From Heyndrickxia sporothermodurans (GTDB taxonomy: Bacteria; Bacillota; Bacilli; Bacillales; Bacillaceae_C), in NCBI GenBank assembly GCA_016756695.1, contig CP066701.1, positions 2,748,001 through 2,812,000 of the forward strand: 64,000 bases of DNA, written 5' to 3'. Below, piece by piece: positions 1 to 8,043 of this stretch. The first letter of the stretch is position 1. Every line of letters begins with the position of its first letter. The translations under genes and the position numbers were made by a program. The notes beneath the pieces were generated by a model, which searched no databases, had not been told where the DNA came from, and saw nothing but the letters and a program-made list of their open reading frames with translations.

Positions 1-454
1 TAGCCGGAACATTGTTTTCTGCAATTTTTAAGGCAAGTCCTTCTGCGATTGCTGTTTTACCAACACCAGGCTCACCAATTAATACTGGATTGTTTTTATT
101 ACGGCGGTTCAATATTTCTATTACACGATTAATTTCTTGATCCCGGCCGATAACAGGGTCGATTAGTCCAGCTTTAGCGATATTCGTTAAATTTTTACCG
201 AATTTATCGAGAAAGCTGTTATTACCTGTATGTGACGCTTCTTGAGTGTTCATATTTACTTCAGAGAAATTTCCCAATCCTTTAAATAAATCTTCAAATC
301 CGTTCATTGAAGGAATTCCACCAAATGGTGTTTTCTTCATTGCAAATTCCTTTTGATAACATTCGGAACAAAGATGGAGATTTTGTGTATGACCATTGAT
401 ATTTACTCGTAATTGGACGTTTGCTAAGTTCATTTGACATTTTTGACATTTCAT
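1..454 (-). CDS. clpE: ClpE, ATP-dependent Clp protease ATPase subunit (N-terminal part)
   Basis: ClpE is a stress-induced HSP100 unfoldase that works with ClpP. The visible 151 codons begin with a zinc-finger-like segment ([10 protein letters not shown], then HLCSEC), the ClpE hallmark, followed by a linker and the start of the first AAA+ module: IDPVIGRD, then Walker A GEPGVGKT, then IAEGLALKI. The gene runs off the left window edge. The start at 454 has a good AAGGAGG site 6-9 nt upstream. Three CtsR-type operators lie in its upstream region. Lying divergent from ykvI matches B. subtilis gene order. Identification is secure. Confidence 0.95.
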   Translation of the reverse strand, partial: MKCQKCQMNLANVQLRVNINGHTQNLHLCSECYQKEFAMKKTPFGGIPSMNGFEDLFKGLGNFSEVNMNTQEASHTGNNSFLDKFGKNLTNIAKAGLIDPVIGRDQEINRVIEILNRRNKNNPVLIGEPGVGKTAIAEGLALKIAENNVPA

Positions 455-505
455 AAAAGCATTCCTCCTTAAATAGCAATGAAATGTTTTTCGAAAAAAT
501 TTGAT

Positions 506-632
506 TTTGACTAACTTTGACCTATTTGATCAAAAAAATGATGGTTTGTTTTTCTGACCATCTTTGACCTTATGAATTTATCATACACCCATTTTTATAT
601 TTTGTAAACTATTTTACTGACCTTTTTTGACC
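506..632 (-). promoter_or_regulatory. Three CtsR operator boxes upstream of clpE
   Basis: Read on the minus strand there are three tandem heptads with 3-nt spacers: GGTCAAA-GTT-AGTCAAA (506-522), GGTCAAA-GAT-GGTCAGA (553-569) and GGTCAAA-AAA-GGTCAGT (616-632). They match the CtsR consensus RGTCAAA-N3-RGTCAAA, the second and third with a one-base difference in one half-site. CtsR represses class III heat-shock genes, and multiple boxes before clpE are known in Bacillus. The boxes lie 52-178 bp upstream of the clpE start. The outermost is also close to ykvI. Confidence 0.88.
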
Positions 633-716
633 TTTTTATTAAAAATATATTGTTGTCGTAATTTTAATTGCTTGTACATATGGTTTAGTAGTGGATACAA
701 ATGTGAGGGGATGTTA

Positions 717-1763
717 ATGAAAAAGTGGGTAGGGGCATGTCAAATTGCTGCAGTTTATGTTGGAACAGTAATTGGAGCCGGTTTTGCAACTGGAAGAGAA
801 ATAGTTGTGTTTTTTACGAAGTATGGATTTATCGGAATTTTATCTATTCTAATGGCGGGATATTTATTTATTGTATTAGGTTCAAAAATCATGGTGAAGG
901 CCATTGATCTTAAAGCACATTCATATGAGATTTTTAATCAATATGTATTTGGAAAAAGCATTGCAAAGTTGATGAATATATTTATGTTGTTTATGTTGTT
1001 AGGTGTTTGTGGAGTTATGTTTTCAGGTGCAGGTTCCGTATTTGAAGATCATTTAGGAATCGATAAAAATATAGGAATATTTCTTACCATTGGATTAACG
1101 ATACTCATTATGATTATTGGAACGAAGGGCGTATTTGCAGTTAATTCTTTCGTCGTACCGATGATGGTTCTATTTAATTTTATCATTATGACACAATCAC
1201 TCGTAGCTCCAAATTTTGCTGATACATTTTTTCATATTCCGGAGATTGATAATGGATGGAAATTTTTTTTCTCACCATTTTCCTATGCAGCCCTTAATTT
1301 AACATTAGCTCAAGCTGTGCTGGTGCCAATTGCCTATGAAGTGAATGATAAAGAAATCGTCAAATGGGGGGGCGTTATCGGAGGCGTTTTATTAACCCTT
1401 ATTTTAATATCCAGTCATATTACACTCATTATGCTACCGAACGTAACCGAGTATGATATTCCTATGGCGATTATTGTCCAAAATATGTTCAGCAGTATTT
1501 ATTTTATTTATGTAGCAATAATTTATGGTGAAATTTTCACATCGATTATTGGGAATATTTATGGTCTAGGAAAACAACTGCGGCGATATCTCTCTTTGAA
1601 AATGTTCTGGATATATATAATGATCATTGCCGTTGTAACGTTAATTAGTAAGATTAATTATGGCACACTTCTCTCATTTTTATATCCATTATTCGGTTAT
1701 ATAAATCTATTATTTATCATTTTATTATGGCTAAAAAAAGACAAAATAGACCTCAAAAAATAG
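717..1763 (+). CDS. ykvI: YkvI family multipass membrane protein
   Basis: A 348-residue integral membrane protein of unknown function. The N-terminus (MKKWVGACQIAAVYVGTVIG, then AGFATGREI) is characteristic of the YkvI family and resembles the first helices of LeuT-fold transporters. About ten hydrophobic segments follow, with a short basic C-terminus. I chose ATG 717 over the in-frame codons at 627 and 711 because GAGGGG at 705-710 sits 6 nt before it. In B. subtilis ykvI lies next to clpE, as here. Function is not known; a transport role is only an inference from the fold. Confidence 0.85.
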   Translation: MKKWVGACQIAAVYVGTVIGAGFATGREIVVFFTKYGFIGILSILMAGYLFIVLGSKIMVKAIDLKAHSYEIFNQYVFGKSIAKLMNIFMLFMLLGVCGVMFSGAGSVFEDHLGIDKNIGIFLTIGLTILIMIIGTKGVFAVNSFVVPMMVLFNFIIMTQSLVAPNFADTFFHIPEIDNGWKFFFSPFSYAALNLTLAQAVLVPIAYEVNDKEIVKWGGVIGGVLLTLILISSHITLIMLPNVTEYDIPMAIIVQNMFSSIYFIYVAIIYGEIFTSIIGNIYGLGKQLRRYLSLKMFWIYIMIIAVVTLISKINYGTLLSFLYPLFGYINLLFIILLWLKKDKIDLKK

Positions 1764-1789
1764 GCCGGTTCAAAAGCCTTTTTTTGAGG
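1751..1789. terminator. Bidirectional terminator between ykvI and the CPBP gene
   Basis: CCTCAAAAAATAGGC pairs with GCCTTTTTTTGAGG around a 10-nt loop, with A and T runs on the two arms. It overlaps the ykvI stop and lies just beyond the stop of the convergent gene, so it can serve both. Confidence 0.8.
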
Positions 1790-1790
1790 T

Positions 1791-2402
1791 TTAATGAAGT
1801 GGAAGAACAACGATTAGCAATAAATCAAAAATTAAATGGGAAATAACGACAAGCGGGATGCTTTTAAATTTATAATAAAGCGTACCCCACACAATGCCTC
1901 CAACTAATGCAGCGAACATTAAAACAATATTACCTGAATAGATAAACACAGATGCGTTTAAAATGGCAGTTATTAAAACAGGAATCCAACCTTGAATCTG
2001 TTTCATCAGTCTTTTTTGAATAAAGCCACGCCAAAAGATTTCTTCGCCGGGTGCCATAATAAATACTAAAACAAAATAATGCCAAACCCATTTTGGAGAA
2101 AGCAAATCATAAGTTTTGATTACTTTATTCTCTAAGTATGAAGAAACGATGGAGAAAAACCAGTCTCCAATCCAAAAGACTAAATATAATCCAATGCCCG
2201 AAGTAATCCCTTTAAACAAGTATTTCTTAGTCGATACATCATCATCGGTCTTTTCATTAACGATAGAATAGCTTATAAGTAATAGTGATACTGCAGTATA
2301 TATGTACCAAAAGATTGATTTATCATGAAATGTAATATACAACAATACATGCGCTAACAATATCCCTAAAATCAGCTTAATATCTGCCGCGCTGCGTTTC
2401 AT
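1791..2402 (-). CDS. CPBP family intramembrane glutamic endopeptidase
   Basis: A 203-residue membrane protein of the CPBP (Abi, CAAX-protease-like) family. The diagnostic motif EExxxR is present as PGEEIFWRGF, with the later conserved regions NASVFIYSG and the helix containing SHLIFD supplying further active-site residues. Six or seven hydrophobic segments can be seen. Members process or sequester membrane proteins or confer bacteriocin immunity; the substrate here is unknown. The nearest ribosome-binding-like run, GAGGGGAG, is about 14 nt from the start, so translation initiation may be weak. It is not part of an operon. Confidence 0.85.
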   Translation of the reverse strand: MKRSAADIKLILGILLAHVLLYITFHDKSIFWYIYTAVSLLLISYSIVNEKTDDDVSTKKYLFKGITSGIGLYLVFWIGDWFFSIVSSYLENKVIKTYDLLSPKWVWHYFVLVFIMAPGEEIFWRGFIQKRLMKQIQGWIPVLITAILNASVFIYSGNIVLMFAALVGGIVWGTLYYKFKSIPLVVISHLIFDLLLIVVLPLH

Positions 2403-2649
2403 TTGTAAGTAAACTCCCCTCGACTATACGATAGAAAACAAAACAACTTATAAAGTATATTTTAACAAATGAATGAATTTCATAATTCTTAGCCCTTGTG
2501 TATCAAGGGGTTTAAGAGATAAAAAAAGAAGTACCTCCCCAAATCTTGTATAATGGTAGTTGACCAGTAAGCCCCCATTCAAACAACGCATATAAATGAT
2601 CAGCACCCCTTAGTACAATAATCGTATCAATTAAGGAGGTGCTTTTCCT

Positions 2650-2841
2650 ATGTCACAACAAAAACTAACAATCGTCCCCGTTTCAATACAACCAGAAAAA
2701 AATATTATAACATCCACAACTTCGAAAGATCCTTCAAATAGCTTTTGCACAATCAAAATTGAAGCTGCTGAAATTTCCTTCTTCAACGGCGTAGATGAGC
2801 ACATCATCCAAACGGTCATGAGGGAGTTGAAAAATCTATGA
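2650..2841 (+). CDS. tnpA: IS66 accessory protein TnpA (short form)
   Basis: A 63-residue protein with an excellent AAGGAGGTG site before its ATG. By position (first gene of an IS66 element, 4-nt overlap with tnpB) and by its C-terminal half (IKIEAAEISFFNGV) it corresponds to TnpA. It lacks the N-terminal helix-turn-helix present in the 107-residue TnpA of the second IS66 element in this window. There is no room upstream for that domain, since only 83 bp separate the left inverted repeat from the start. It may be a short clade variant rather than a truncation. Confidence 0.65.
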   Translation: MSQQKLTIVPVSIQPEKNIITSTTSKDPSNSFCTIKIEAAEISFFNGVDEHIIQTVMRELKNL

Positions 2842-3191
2842 AACATGATTATACCAGTGTAAAAAACATTTATATTATTTGCGGTAAAACAGATATGAGG
2901 AAGGGAATTGATGGATTAGCAACGCTAATTCAAGATTCTTTCGAACTTGATCCATATGGAGATTCTATTTTCCTTTTCTCTGGTTGGAGTAAAGACCGTT
3001 ATAAATGTTTATATTTTGATGGCGATGGTTTCGCCATGCTTTATAAGCGACTAGATGGAGGAAAACTTCAATGGCCAAAAGATGAAAATGAAGTACGTAA
3101 ACTTTCGCAACAGGAGGTTCGCTGGTTGTTAGAAGGGTTGTCCATTCAGCAACCAAAGGCCATTCAAAAATCACAAAAAGGAGTATTCTAA
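2838..3191 (+). CDS. tnpB: IS66 accessory protein TnpB
   Basis: A 117-residue intact TnpB. The family signature is clear: CGKTDMRKGIDGLATLIQ near the N-terminus, then FDGDGFAMLYKRLDGGKLQWP and the C-terminal QEVRWLLEGL. Its start overlaps the end of tnpA by 4 nt, so the two are probably translationally coupled. TnpB is needed for IS66 transposition but is not the catalytic subunit. A gap of about 100 bp separates it from tnpC. Confidence 0.9.
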   Translation: MKHDYTSVKNIYIICGKTDMRKGIDGLATLIQDSFELDPYGDSIFLFSGWSKDRYKCLYFDGDGFAMLYKRLDGGKLQWPKDENEVRKLSQQEVRWLLEGLSIQQPKAIQKSQKGVF

Positions 3192-3293
3192 ACAAGCTAG
3201 AAATGTTGGTTTATAGCCATTTTCAACTTCGCTTTCTACGTTAAAAATGTTATAATATAACTAACTTATGGTGAACGAAAAGTGGTGAAATAA

Positions 3294-4883
3294 ATGGTTA
3301 ATACTTCTTCCAATAACAAGAATCCATATGGGAAATTAATTCGACTTCTCGAAGAACAATTGGCTCATTCAAATCAACAAAACAAAGACTTATCGAAAAA
3401 GCTAGATCAATCAACTAAACAGATTGAAGCGCTAACTGAACAAATTCGCCATTTAACAAAACTTTTATATGGATCGAAATCCGAAAAATCGAAATACAAC
3501 GTACCAGATGGGCAAGGCTCATTATTTGATGATGACCCGGCTTTTAGCGAACCTGAGCACACAGAAGAACAAAGCCAACAGACAATCTCTTATACTGTTG
3601 TACGAAAAGTTAAATCAAAAAACGAAATGATTCCTTGCATGATGGTATTGAAGTAGAAGCTATTCACCATCATCCGAAAAATACAATCTGTGACTGTTGC
3701 CAAGGGCAAATGATTGAAATTGGTAGTACACTTGTACGTGAAGAAGCAAAATTTATTCCTGCAAAAATGATGAAAGTACAGCACATTGAACATGCGTATG
3801 AATGTAAAGACTGCAAAGTTGATTCATCACAGCCAGCACAAATCAAACGCGGGAAAGCACCACAACCAGCGATTCAGCGTAGCATCGCAAGTCCTAGCGT
3901 ACTTGCCAAAGTCATCTATGATAAATTTGCACAATATTTACCTCTTTACCGTCAGGTAAAGGAATGGAATCGCTATGGACTGAATACCAATGATAAAAAC
4001 CTATCGAATTGGGTTATCCGTGTAGCACATGATTGGCTGTTACCTGTATACGAACGAATGAAAGAGTTGATGATGGCAAAATCGGTTTTGCATGTCGATG
4101 AAACATACGGACAAATTATCAACCGATCCGATGGGAAATCTGGCCAAGCCAATGCGTATAATTGGGTGTTTCGAAGTGTGCCAAGCCAAAGTACTAACAA
4201 TGACTCTCTTTCAAAGCGCATTATCTCGAGCTCGATCTGTCCTTGAAAGTTTTATTGAAGGCTTTTCTGGAACGATTGTGTGTGATGGTTATTCTGCTTA
4301 TGATAAGTTGGAAGGCGTTAATTTCGCAAATTGTTGGGCGCATGTTCGTCGTTATTGGCTGAAAGCTGATAGCAAAAATGGTAGAATCGGTGTGAAATAT
4401 TGTGATGATTTATATCGACTAGAAAGGCAATTTAAACGTTTGTCTCCGAGTAAACGAAGAAAAAACGTCAAAAGTACTCGAAGCCAATCGTGGAGGAATT
4501 CCTTCACTGGGTTGAAACATCACCATTTTACGGAAAAATGCGTTAGCAAAAGCAACTGAATACACATTAAACAGGGCAAATGGACTCAAATTATTCCTGA
4601 ATGATGGGCGAATTGAAATGGATAATAATCCAGCCGAGAACGCCATCCGTCCCAACGTTATAGGAAGAAAAAATTGGCTCTTTAGTGTAAGTGAAGCTGG
4701 TGCAAAAGCGAATGCCATCTGTTTAAGTATTGCTGAAACTGCCAAAAGTAACGGCGTTGATTTCTATGAATATATAAAGAAACTTTTACGGATTTACCAA
4801 ATCTCGGCGTCCAACAAAACCCTGAAATTTTAGATCAATACATGCCCTGGTCAAAAATGATTCAGGCAGAATGTAGCAAATAA
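3294..4883 (+). pseudogene. tnpC: IS66 transposase TnpC, frameshifted
   Basis: The order of a full TnpC can be followed across frames: a coiled-coil N-terminus (LEEQLAHSNQQNKDLSKKLD), a zinc-ribbon region (CDCCQGQ ... CKDCK), the DDE core (LHVDETYGQ; IVCDGYSAYDKL with FANCWAHVRR; DNNPAENAIRPN) and the C-terminus ending MIQAECSK. Frame changes occur near 3620, 4195, 4470, 4550 and 4800, so the protein cannot be made in one piece. The full length would be about 525 residues. Confidence 0.88.
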
Positions 4884-5017
4884 ATGAAATAGCCGTAATT
4901 CGATTAAAAAGTCAGAATTTACGGCTATTTACGATGCGTACCGAAAGGTACACTTATTTTTTATAATTCGGGCTTACGTTGACCACAAACCATAAAAAGA
5001 CTGGAGGAGTACTTCTT

Positions 5018-6366
5018 ATGACTATTATACGACAACCTAGCCTATTTGGCATACAGGAATTATTTGACATGGAACCTACCCAAAAATATGAAGCCATTAT
5101 TTCAGCGGTAGATTTGGATTCGATGTACCATCAAGTGGCGAAAAAATCACGGTTGGGTGCACCGGAAGAACTAAACTATGCGACCATGATTATCTCCACC
5201 TTTGTAAGATACATAGAGCGCATCCCTACGATGAAGGATCTTATAAAACGTCTTCATGATGATCTAGCTTTTAAGTTAAATTGTGGCTTTTTGGTTTCTG
5301 ATCATGTGCCTTCAGAATCCTCCTATTCACGTCTCATAACGAAATTGGAGGAAAGCGATATCCTTGAGAAAGAACAAGAAAAAGTGGTCCTCCAGGCTAT
5401 TGCAGAAGGTTTCATCACGGATGATACAGTAGTGATGCAACCCATTTTGAAGCACGAGACCAAGCGCTGACCAAAAGAAGAAAAGCCAAAATCTGAACCC
5501 CAAAAACGTGGTCGGAAATCAAAAGATGAGCGTGACGGGTGGCTTAAAGAACAAGCTGAAACGGAAGCCAATTTACCTTTATATGATAGAAAAATTGTGT
5601 ATTTCAATTAGATGTTCCCTAGCCGAACTACGTGCCGAAGTTCCCCAAGACCCTAAATGGGGCGTGAAAAAGAACTCAGAAGGACAAAATGTTTTTGGTT
5701 TGGCTACAAAGGTCATTTAGCCGTTGGTACATCAAGCCAATACATTCTACAGGCTCTTTTTTCATCTGGGAGTCTAAATGATGGTAAGCTGCTATCCCTT
5801 TACTGAAAGGAATTCAGGAACGCCTTCACCTTCCATTACGTTATCAAACAATGGATGCGGGCTATGACTATGAACCCATATACGAGCAGGTACATCGAAT
5901 GGGACAACAATCCGTCATCGCGTATAATAAGCGAAATGAAGGGGAAATCATTGGCTATGATAAACACTTTGCCCCAACTTGTTTCAGAGAGCATTCTTAT
6001 CGTTATGATAGTTTTGATCCTAAATATGAAACATTGAAATACACAAGACCAAAGGAATGCAGCGACTGTCCCTTAGCTAATGAAGGTATTTGCCAAAAGG
6101 TTTATAAAGTGAAAATCACTTCAGACCTTCGCAGATATACCGCACCAGCACGCGGGTCACAAGCATGGAAAAACATTTTCAAACGTCGTACTGCCGTAGA
6201 ACGGGTTAATGCCTATCTGAAAGAATTCTTTCAACTGAACAATGTTCGCTATCGTACTGGGAAACGTGCAAAAATTCATTTTGACATGGTAACCCTTATT
6301 TATAATGCTTCAAAGTTAGCCGCAGACCGAATTAATGTACAATTAAATCAGCAACAAGTAGCATGA
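5018..6366 (+). pseudogene. IS1182-type transposase, frameshifted
   Basis: An IS1182-group DDE transposase. The N-terminus (MTIIRQPSLFGIQELFDM) has a GGAGG site 10 nt before ATG 5018. The intact N-terminal 150 codons carry the usual transposase N-terminal domain, and the last 171 codons (5851-6366) hold the C-terminal catalytic part with PKECSDCPL and RRTAVERVNAYLKEFF. Between them the frame changes near 5435, 5470, 5610, 5690 and 5800, so the gene is dead. It lies upstream of comK in the same direction. Confidence 0.85.
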
Positions 6367-6559
6367 TTTCTGTTTTTAAAAATATATTTTAGAAATTCTG
6401 TAGGATTCTGTATTTTTAAAAAGAGCAATTATGAAATTGACTCAGATATATAGTTTTGAAAATATTTTAAATTTTTTATCAAAAAATAGTGCTAAAGTTG
6501 TAAAAATACATTATAATATGTATATATTTAACTATTTTTGTTGAAAAGGGGAGAAGAAA

Positions 6560-7126
6560 ATGTCTGAAAAAATAATCGAGGAATTTGAAATTTCACCATT
6601 TACAATGGCTATTTTGCCGATTACGTATGGGTCTAAAATTTATTCAGAAATTATAGAGGTTGACAACCGATGTATATCTCCGTTTAAGCCGTTAGAAATT
6701 ATGAAGAATAGTTGTGAGTATTATGGAGCTTCCTATGAAGGGAGGAAAAATGGGACAAGGCGCCTTATAGGGATTACTCATAAAGCACCTATTATGGTTG
6801 ATCCTTATTCATCTATTTATTTTTTTCCAACTACATCACCAATGAATCCAGATTGTATATGGCTTTCACTTAATCATGTTCTTCACCACGAACGATCATC
6901 TTCTAATAACACCTTAGTCACTCTTCGTAATAAACAGACGCTAGAAATTCCAATCTCCTTAAGTTCATTCACCAACCAATTGCGAAGGGCTTCTCAACTA
7001 CAAATAAAATATTATCAACATATAGAAAACATGGATAACAAATATAAACGTACAGGCTTTTATTTAAACATGGAGGCCTCAGAACGGAAAAGGGAATATG
7101 ATTACAAAAGATTTTTTGAGGAATAA
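6560..7126 (+). CDS. comK: ComK, competence master transcription factor
   Basis: ComK activates late competence (DNA uptake and recombination) genes by binding paired AAAA-N5-TTTT boxes. The 188-residue length and segments such as SPFTMAILPITYGSK, CEYYGASYEGRKNG, ITHKAPIMVDP and SIYFFPTTSP are typical. The gene is intact, with a GGGGAGAAG site and TATAAT at 6512-6517. Only about 120 bp separate the ATG from the presumed IS1182 end, so the usual long upstream regulatory region has probably been displaced. Its regulators med and comZ lie at 49-50 kb. Confidence 0.95.
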   Translation: MSEKIIEEFEISPFTMAILPITYGSKIYSEIIEVDNRCISPFKPLEIMKNSCEYYGASYEGRKNGTRRLIGITHKAPIMVDPYSSIYFFPTTSPMNPDCIWLSLNHVLHHERSSSNNTLVTLRNKQTLEIPISLSSFTNQLRRASQLQIKYYQHIENMDNKYKRTGFYLNMEASERKREYDYKRFFEE

Positions 7127-7140
7127 AATAGTCTGACAGA

Positions 7141-7184
7141 TAAAGAAGAAGCAATCTTACTACTAATGATTGCTTCTTCTTTAA
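7141..7184 (+). terminator. comK terminator
   Basis: Perfect 15-bp stem: AAAGAAGAAGCAATC (7141-7155) pairs with GATTGCTTCTTCTTT (7167-7181) around an 11-nt loop, shortly after the comK stop. The following T run is short. Confidence 0.75.
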
Positions 7185-7215
7185 AAAGCAGTCTTACAGA
7201 GTATCCTGCAATGTT

Positions 7216-7248
7216 CAGCGCCTGAGCAAGGCGTTTCCGCTTTTCTTA
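7216..7248. repeat. Short dispersed repeat, copy a
   Basis: The stretch ends with AAGGCGTTTCCGCTTTTCTTA. It is related to the repeats at 41925-41990 (AAGGCGCTTTCGCTTTTCTTA on the same strand) and 43718-43757 (complement). It sits at the 3' end of yhjD. Pieces of this kind are scattered through many Bacillus genomes at gene ends. Confidence 0.6.
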
Positions 7249-7632
7249 CTACGCTCTTTTTATAACTGAATCGTTTTGGAATCTTTGAAACAGGTAGTAT
7301 TTCATTAATTCCTCCGATCGATTCCGCAGTCTTGGATTAAAATAATTGTGTGCTTCCTCATAACCTTTATAAAGAAACATATACATTGTAAAGGCATCAT
7401 CCGATTTTATTTTTTCCACTTTAATTTGTTGCTGTTTCATATAACGCTTCACACCAGCTAATTCTTTTTGGATACATATCATCGTTTCTTCAATCCATTC
7501 GAGATAAGGCTTTTTAAGTTTGAATGGGCTGTTATTAATAATTTCCAAATCGCGATTTAATATAATCAATATCATTGGTAGATAAATTGCTTTCTCAATA
7601 ATGTTTCGGTCATTTTCGGGTATTTTTGTCAT
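7249..7632 (-). CDS. yhjD: YhjD-like protein of unknown function
   Basis: A 127-residue soluble protein with no signal peptide, rich in charged residues and predicted helix (DRDLEIINNSPFKLKKPYLE; FTMYMFLYKGYEEAHNYFN). It resembles B. subtilis YhjD, which also lies in the comK-yhjE neighbourhood. The function is unknown. I chose ATG 7632, not the longer in-frame start at 7701, because AAGGAGGA lies 7-9 nt before it. The last codons run up to a dispersed repeat, so the C-terminus may have been altered. Confidence 0.75.
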   Translation of the reverse strand: MTKIPENDRNIIEKAIYLPMILIILNRDLEIINNSPFKLKKPYLEWIEETMICIQKELAGVKRYMKQQQIKVEKIKSDDAFTMYMFLYKGYEEAHNYFNPRLRNRSEELMKYYLFQRFQNDSVIKRA

Positions 7633-7784
7633 TGAAGAGTCCTCCTTTTTAAAGGAACATGTGTTCGTAAATATTTTACTCGTGATTATCAAAAATATCA
7701 AGTTAATTATGACTGTAGTTTCTCCATAAAAATACAGATTATCGACACGATTACTTAAAGATTGTTACTTTCAACAATATCAAA

Positions 7785-7927
7785 CGCACAGAGTGGATTG
7801 GAGCGGAAGGCAATTGACTCCTGCGGGATCAGCTGGACAGATGAGACCCCGCAAGAGCGAAGCGATGAGGAGGCTCATCGCCAGCCCCGCGGAAAGCAAG
7901 TGCCTGTAGCGGAAAGGAACGGTTCCT
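7785..7927 (+). repeat. Structured dispersed repeat, copy 1
   Basis: About 143 bp that matches a second copy at 17708-17847 over the conserved blocks GAGTGGATTGGAGCGGAAGG, GACTCCTGCGGGA, GAGGAGGCT, CCCCGCGGAAAGCA and CTGTAGCGGAAAGGAACGGT. Internal stems: GGCAATTG (7809-7816) with CAAGTGCC (7897-7904), and GATGAG (7840-7845) with CTCATC (7874-7879). Arm sequences differ from copy 2 while keeping pairing. It fills most of the 411-bp gap between yhjD and the S9 peptidase. Confidence 0.85.
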
Positions 7928-8043
7928 TAAAAAAGTGCCAAAATTAAAAAATAATTGCAGGGATAATGTTTTGGGTGGCGAAATAAATAAGTAGATAAGT
8001 AAGAATATATCAAATTCGACTGAATATGAGGAAAGGTGATCAA

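Larger units (their letters stand above)
2567..4977 (+). mobile_element. IS66 family element number 1, 2411 bp, with 8-bp target duplication
   Basis: The ends are inverted repeats beginning GTAAGCCC (2567 rightward; complement ending at 4977). The flanking octamer GTTGACCA is perfectly repeated at 2559-2566 and 4978-4985, the 8-bp duplication typical of IS66. It contains tnpA, tnpB and a tnpC broken by at least five frameshifts, and ends with a hairpin at 4887-4932. It is inserted between the left end and the transposase start of the IS1182-type element. Confidence 0.93.
2476..6438 (+). mobile_element. IS1182-type element, decayed and split by a nested IS66-type element
   Basis: The transposase remnant at 5018-6366 belongs to the IS1182 group. 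Removing the IS66 element (2567-4977 plus one target copy) leaves about 1.54 kb, a normal length for the family. The proposed ends are a 12-bp inverted repeat AATTTCATAATT at 2476-2487 and its complement at 6427-6438; this is the weakest part of the call, since the repeats are short and AT-rich and no target duplication is obvious. The element lies between the CPBP gene and comK. Confidence 0.5.

Noticed and set aside
627-716. Longer N-terminus for YkvI starting at 627
   Set aside because: It would start within the third CtsR box and lacks a ribosome site; ATG 717 is well placed after GAGGGG.
3294-4883. Programmed frameshifting in IS66 tnpC
   Set aside because: Five separate frame changes without slippery sites are decay, not recoding; IS66 TnpC is normally one frame.
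2476-6438. Target site duplication for the IS1182-type element
   Set aside because: The flanks just outside the proposed ends do not match; the ends themselves are uncertain.
6440-6560. ComK self-binding boxes (AAAA-N5-TTTT) before comK
   Set aside because: The region is so AT-rich that no pair with correct spacing stands out; I cannot support an autoregulatory site by eye.
7762-7947. Forward ORF of 61 codons and a reverse ORF of 166 codons over the same region
   Set aside because: The forward ORF is contained in the structured repeat and the reverse ORF covers the start of the S9 peptidase gene; neither has a ribosome site.
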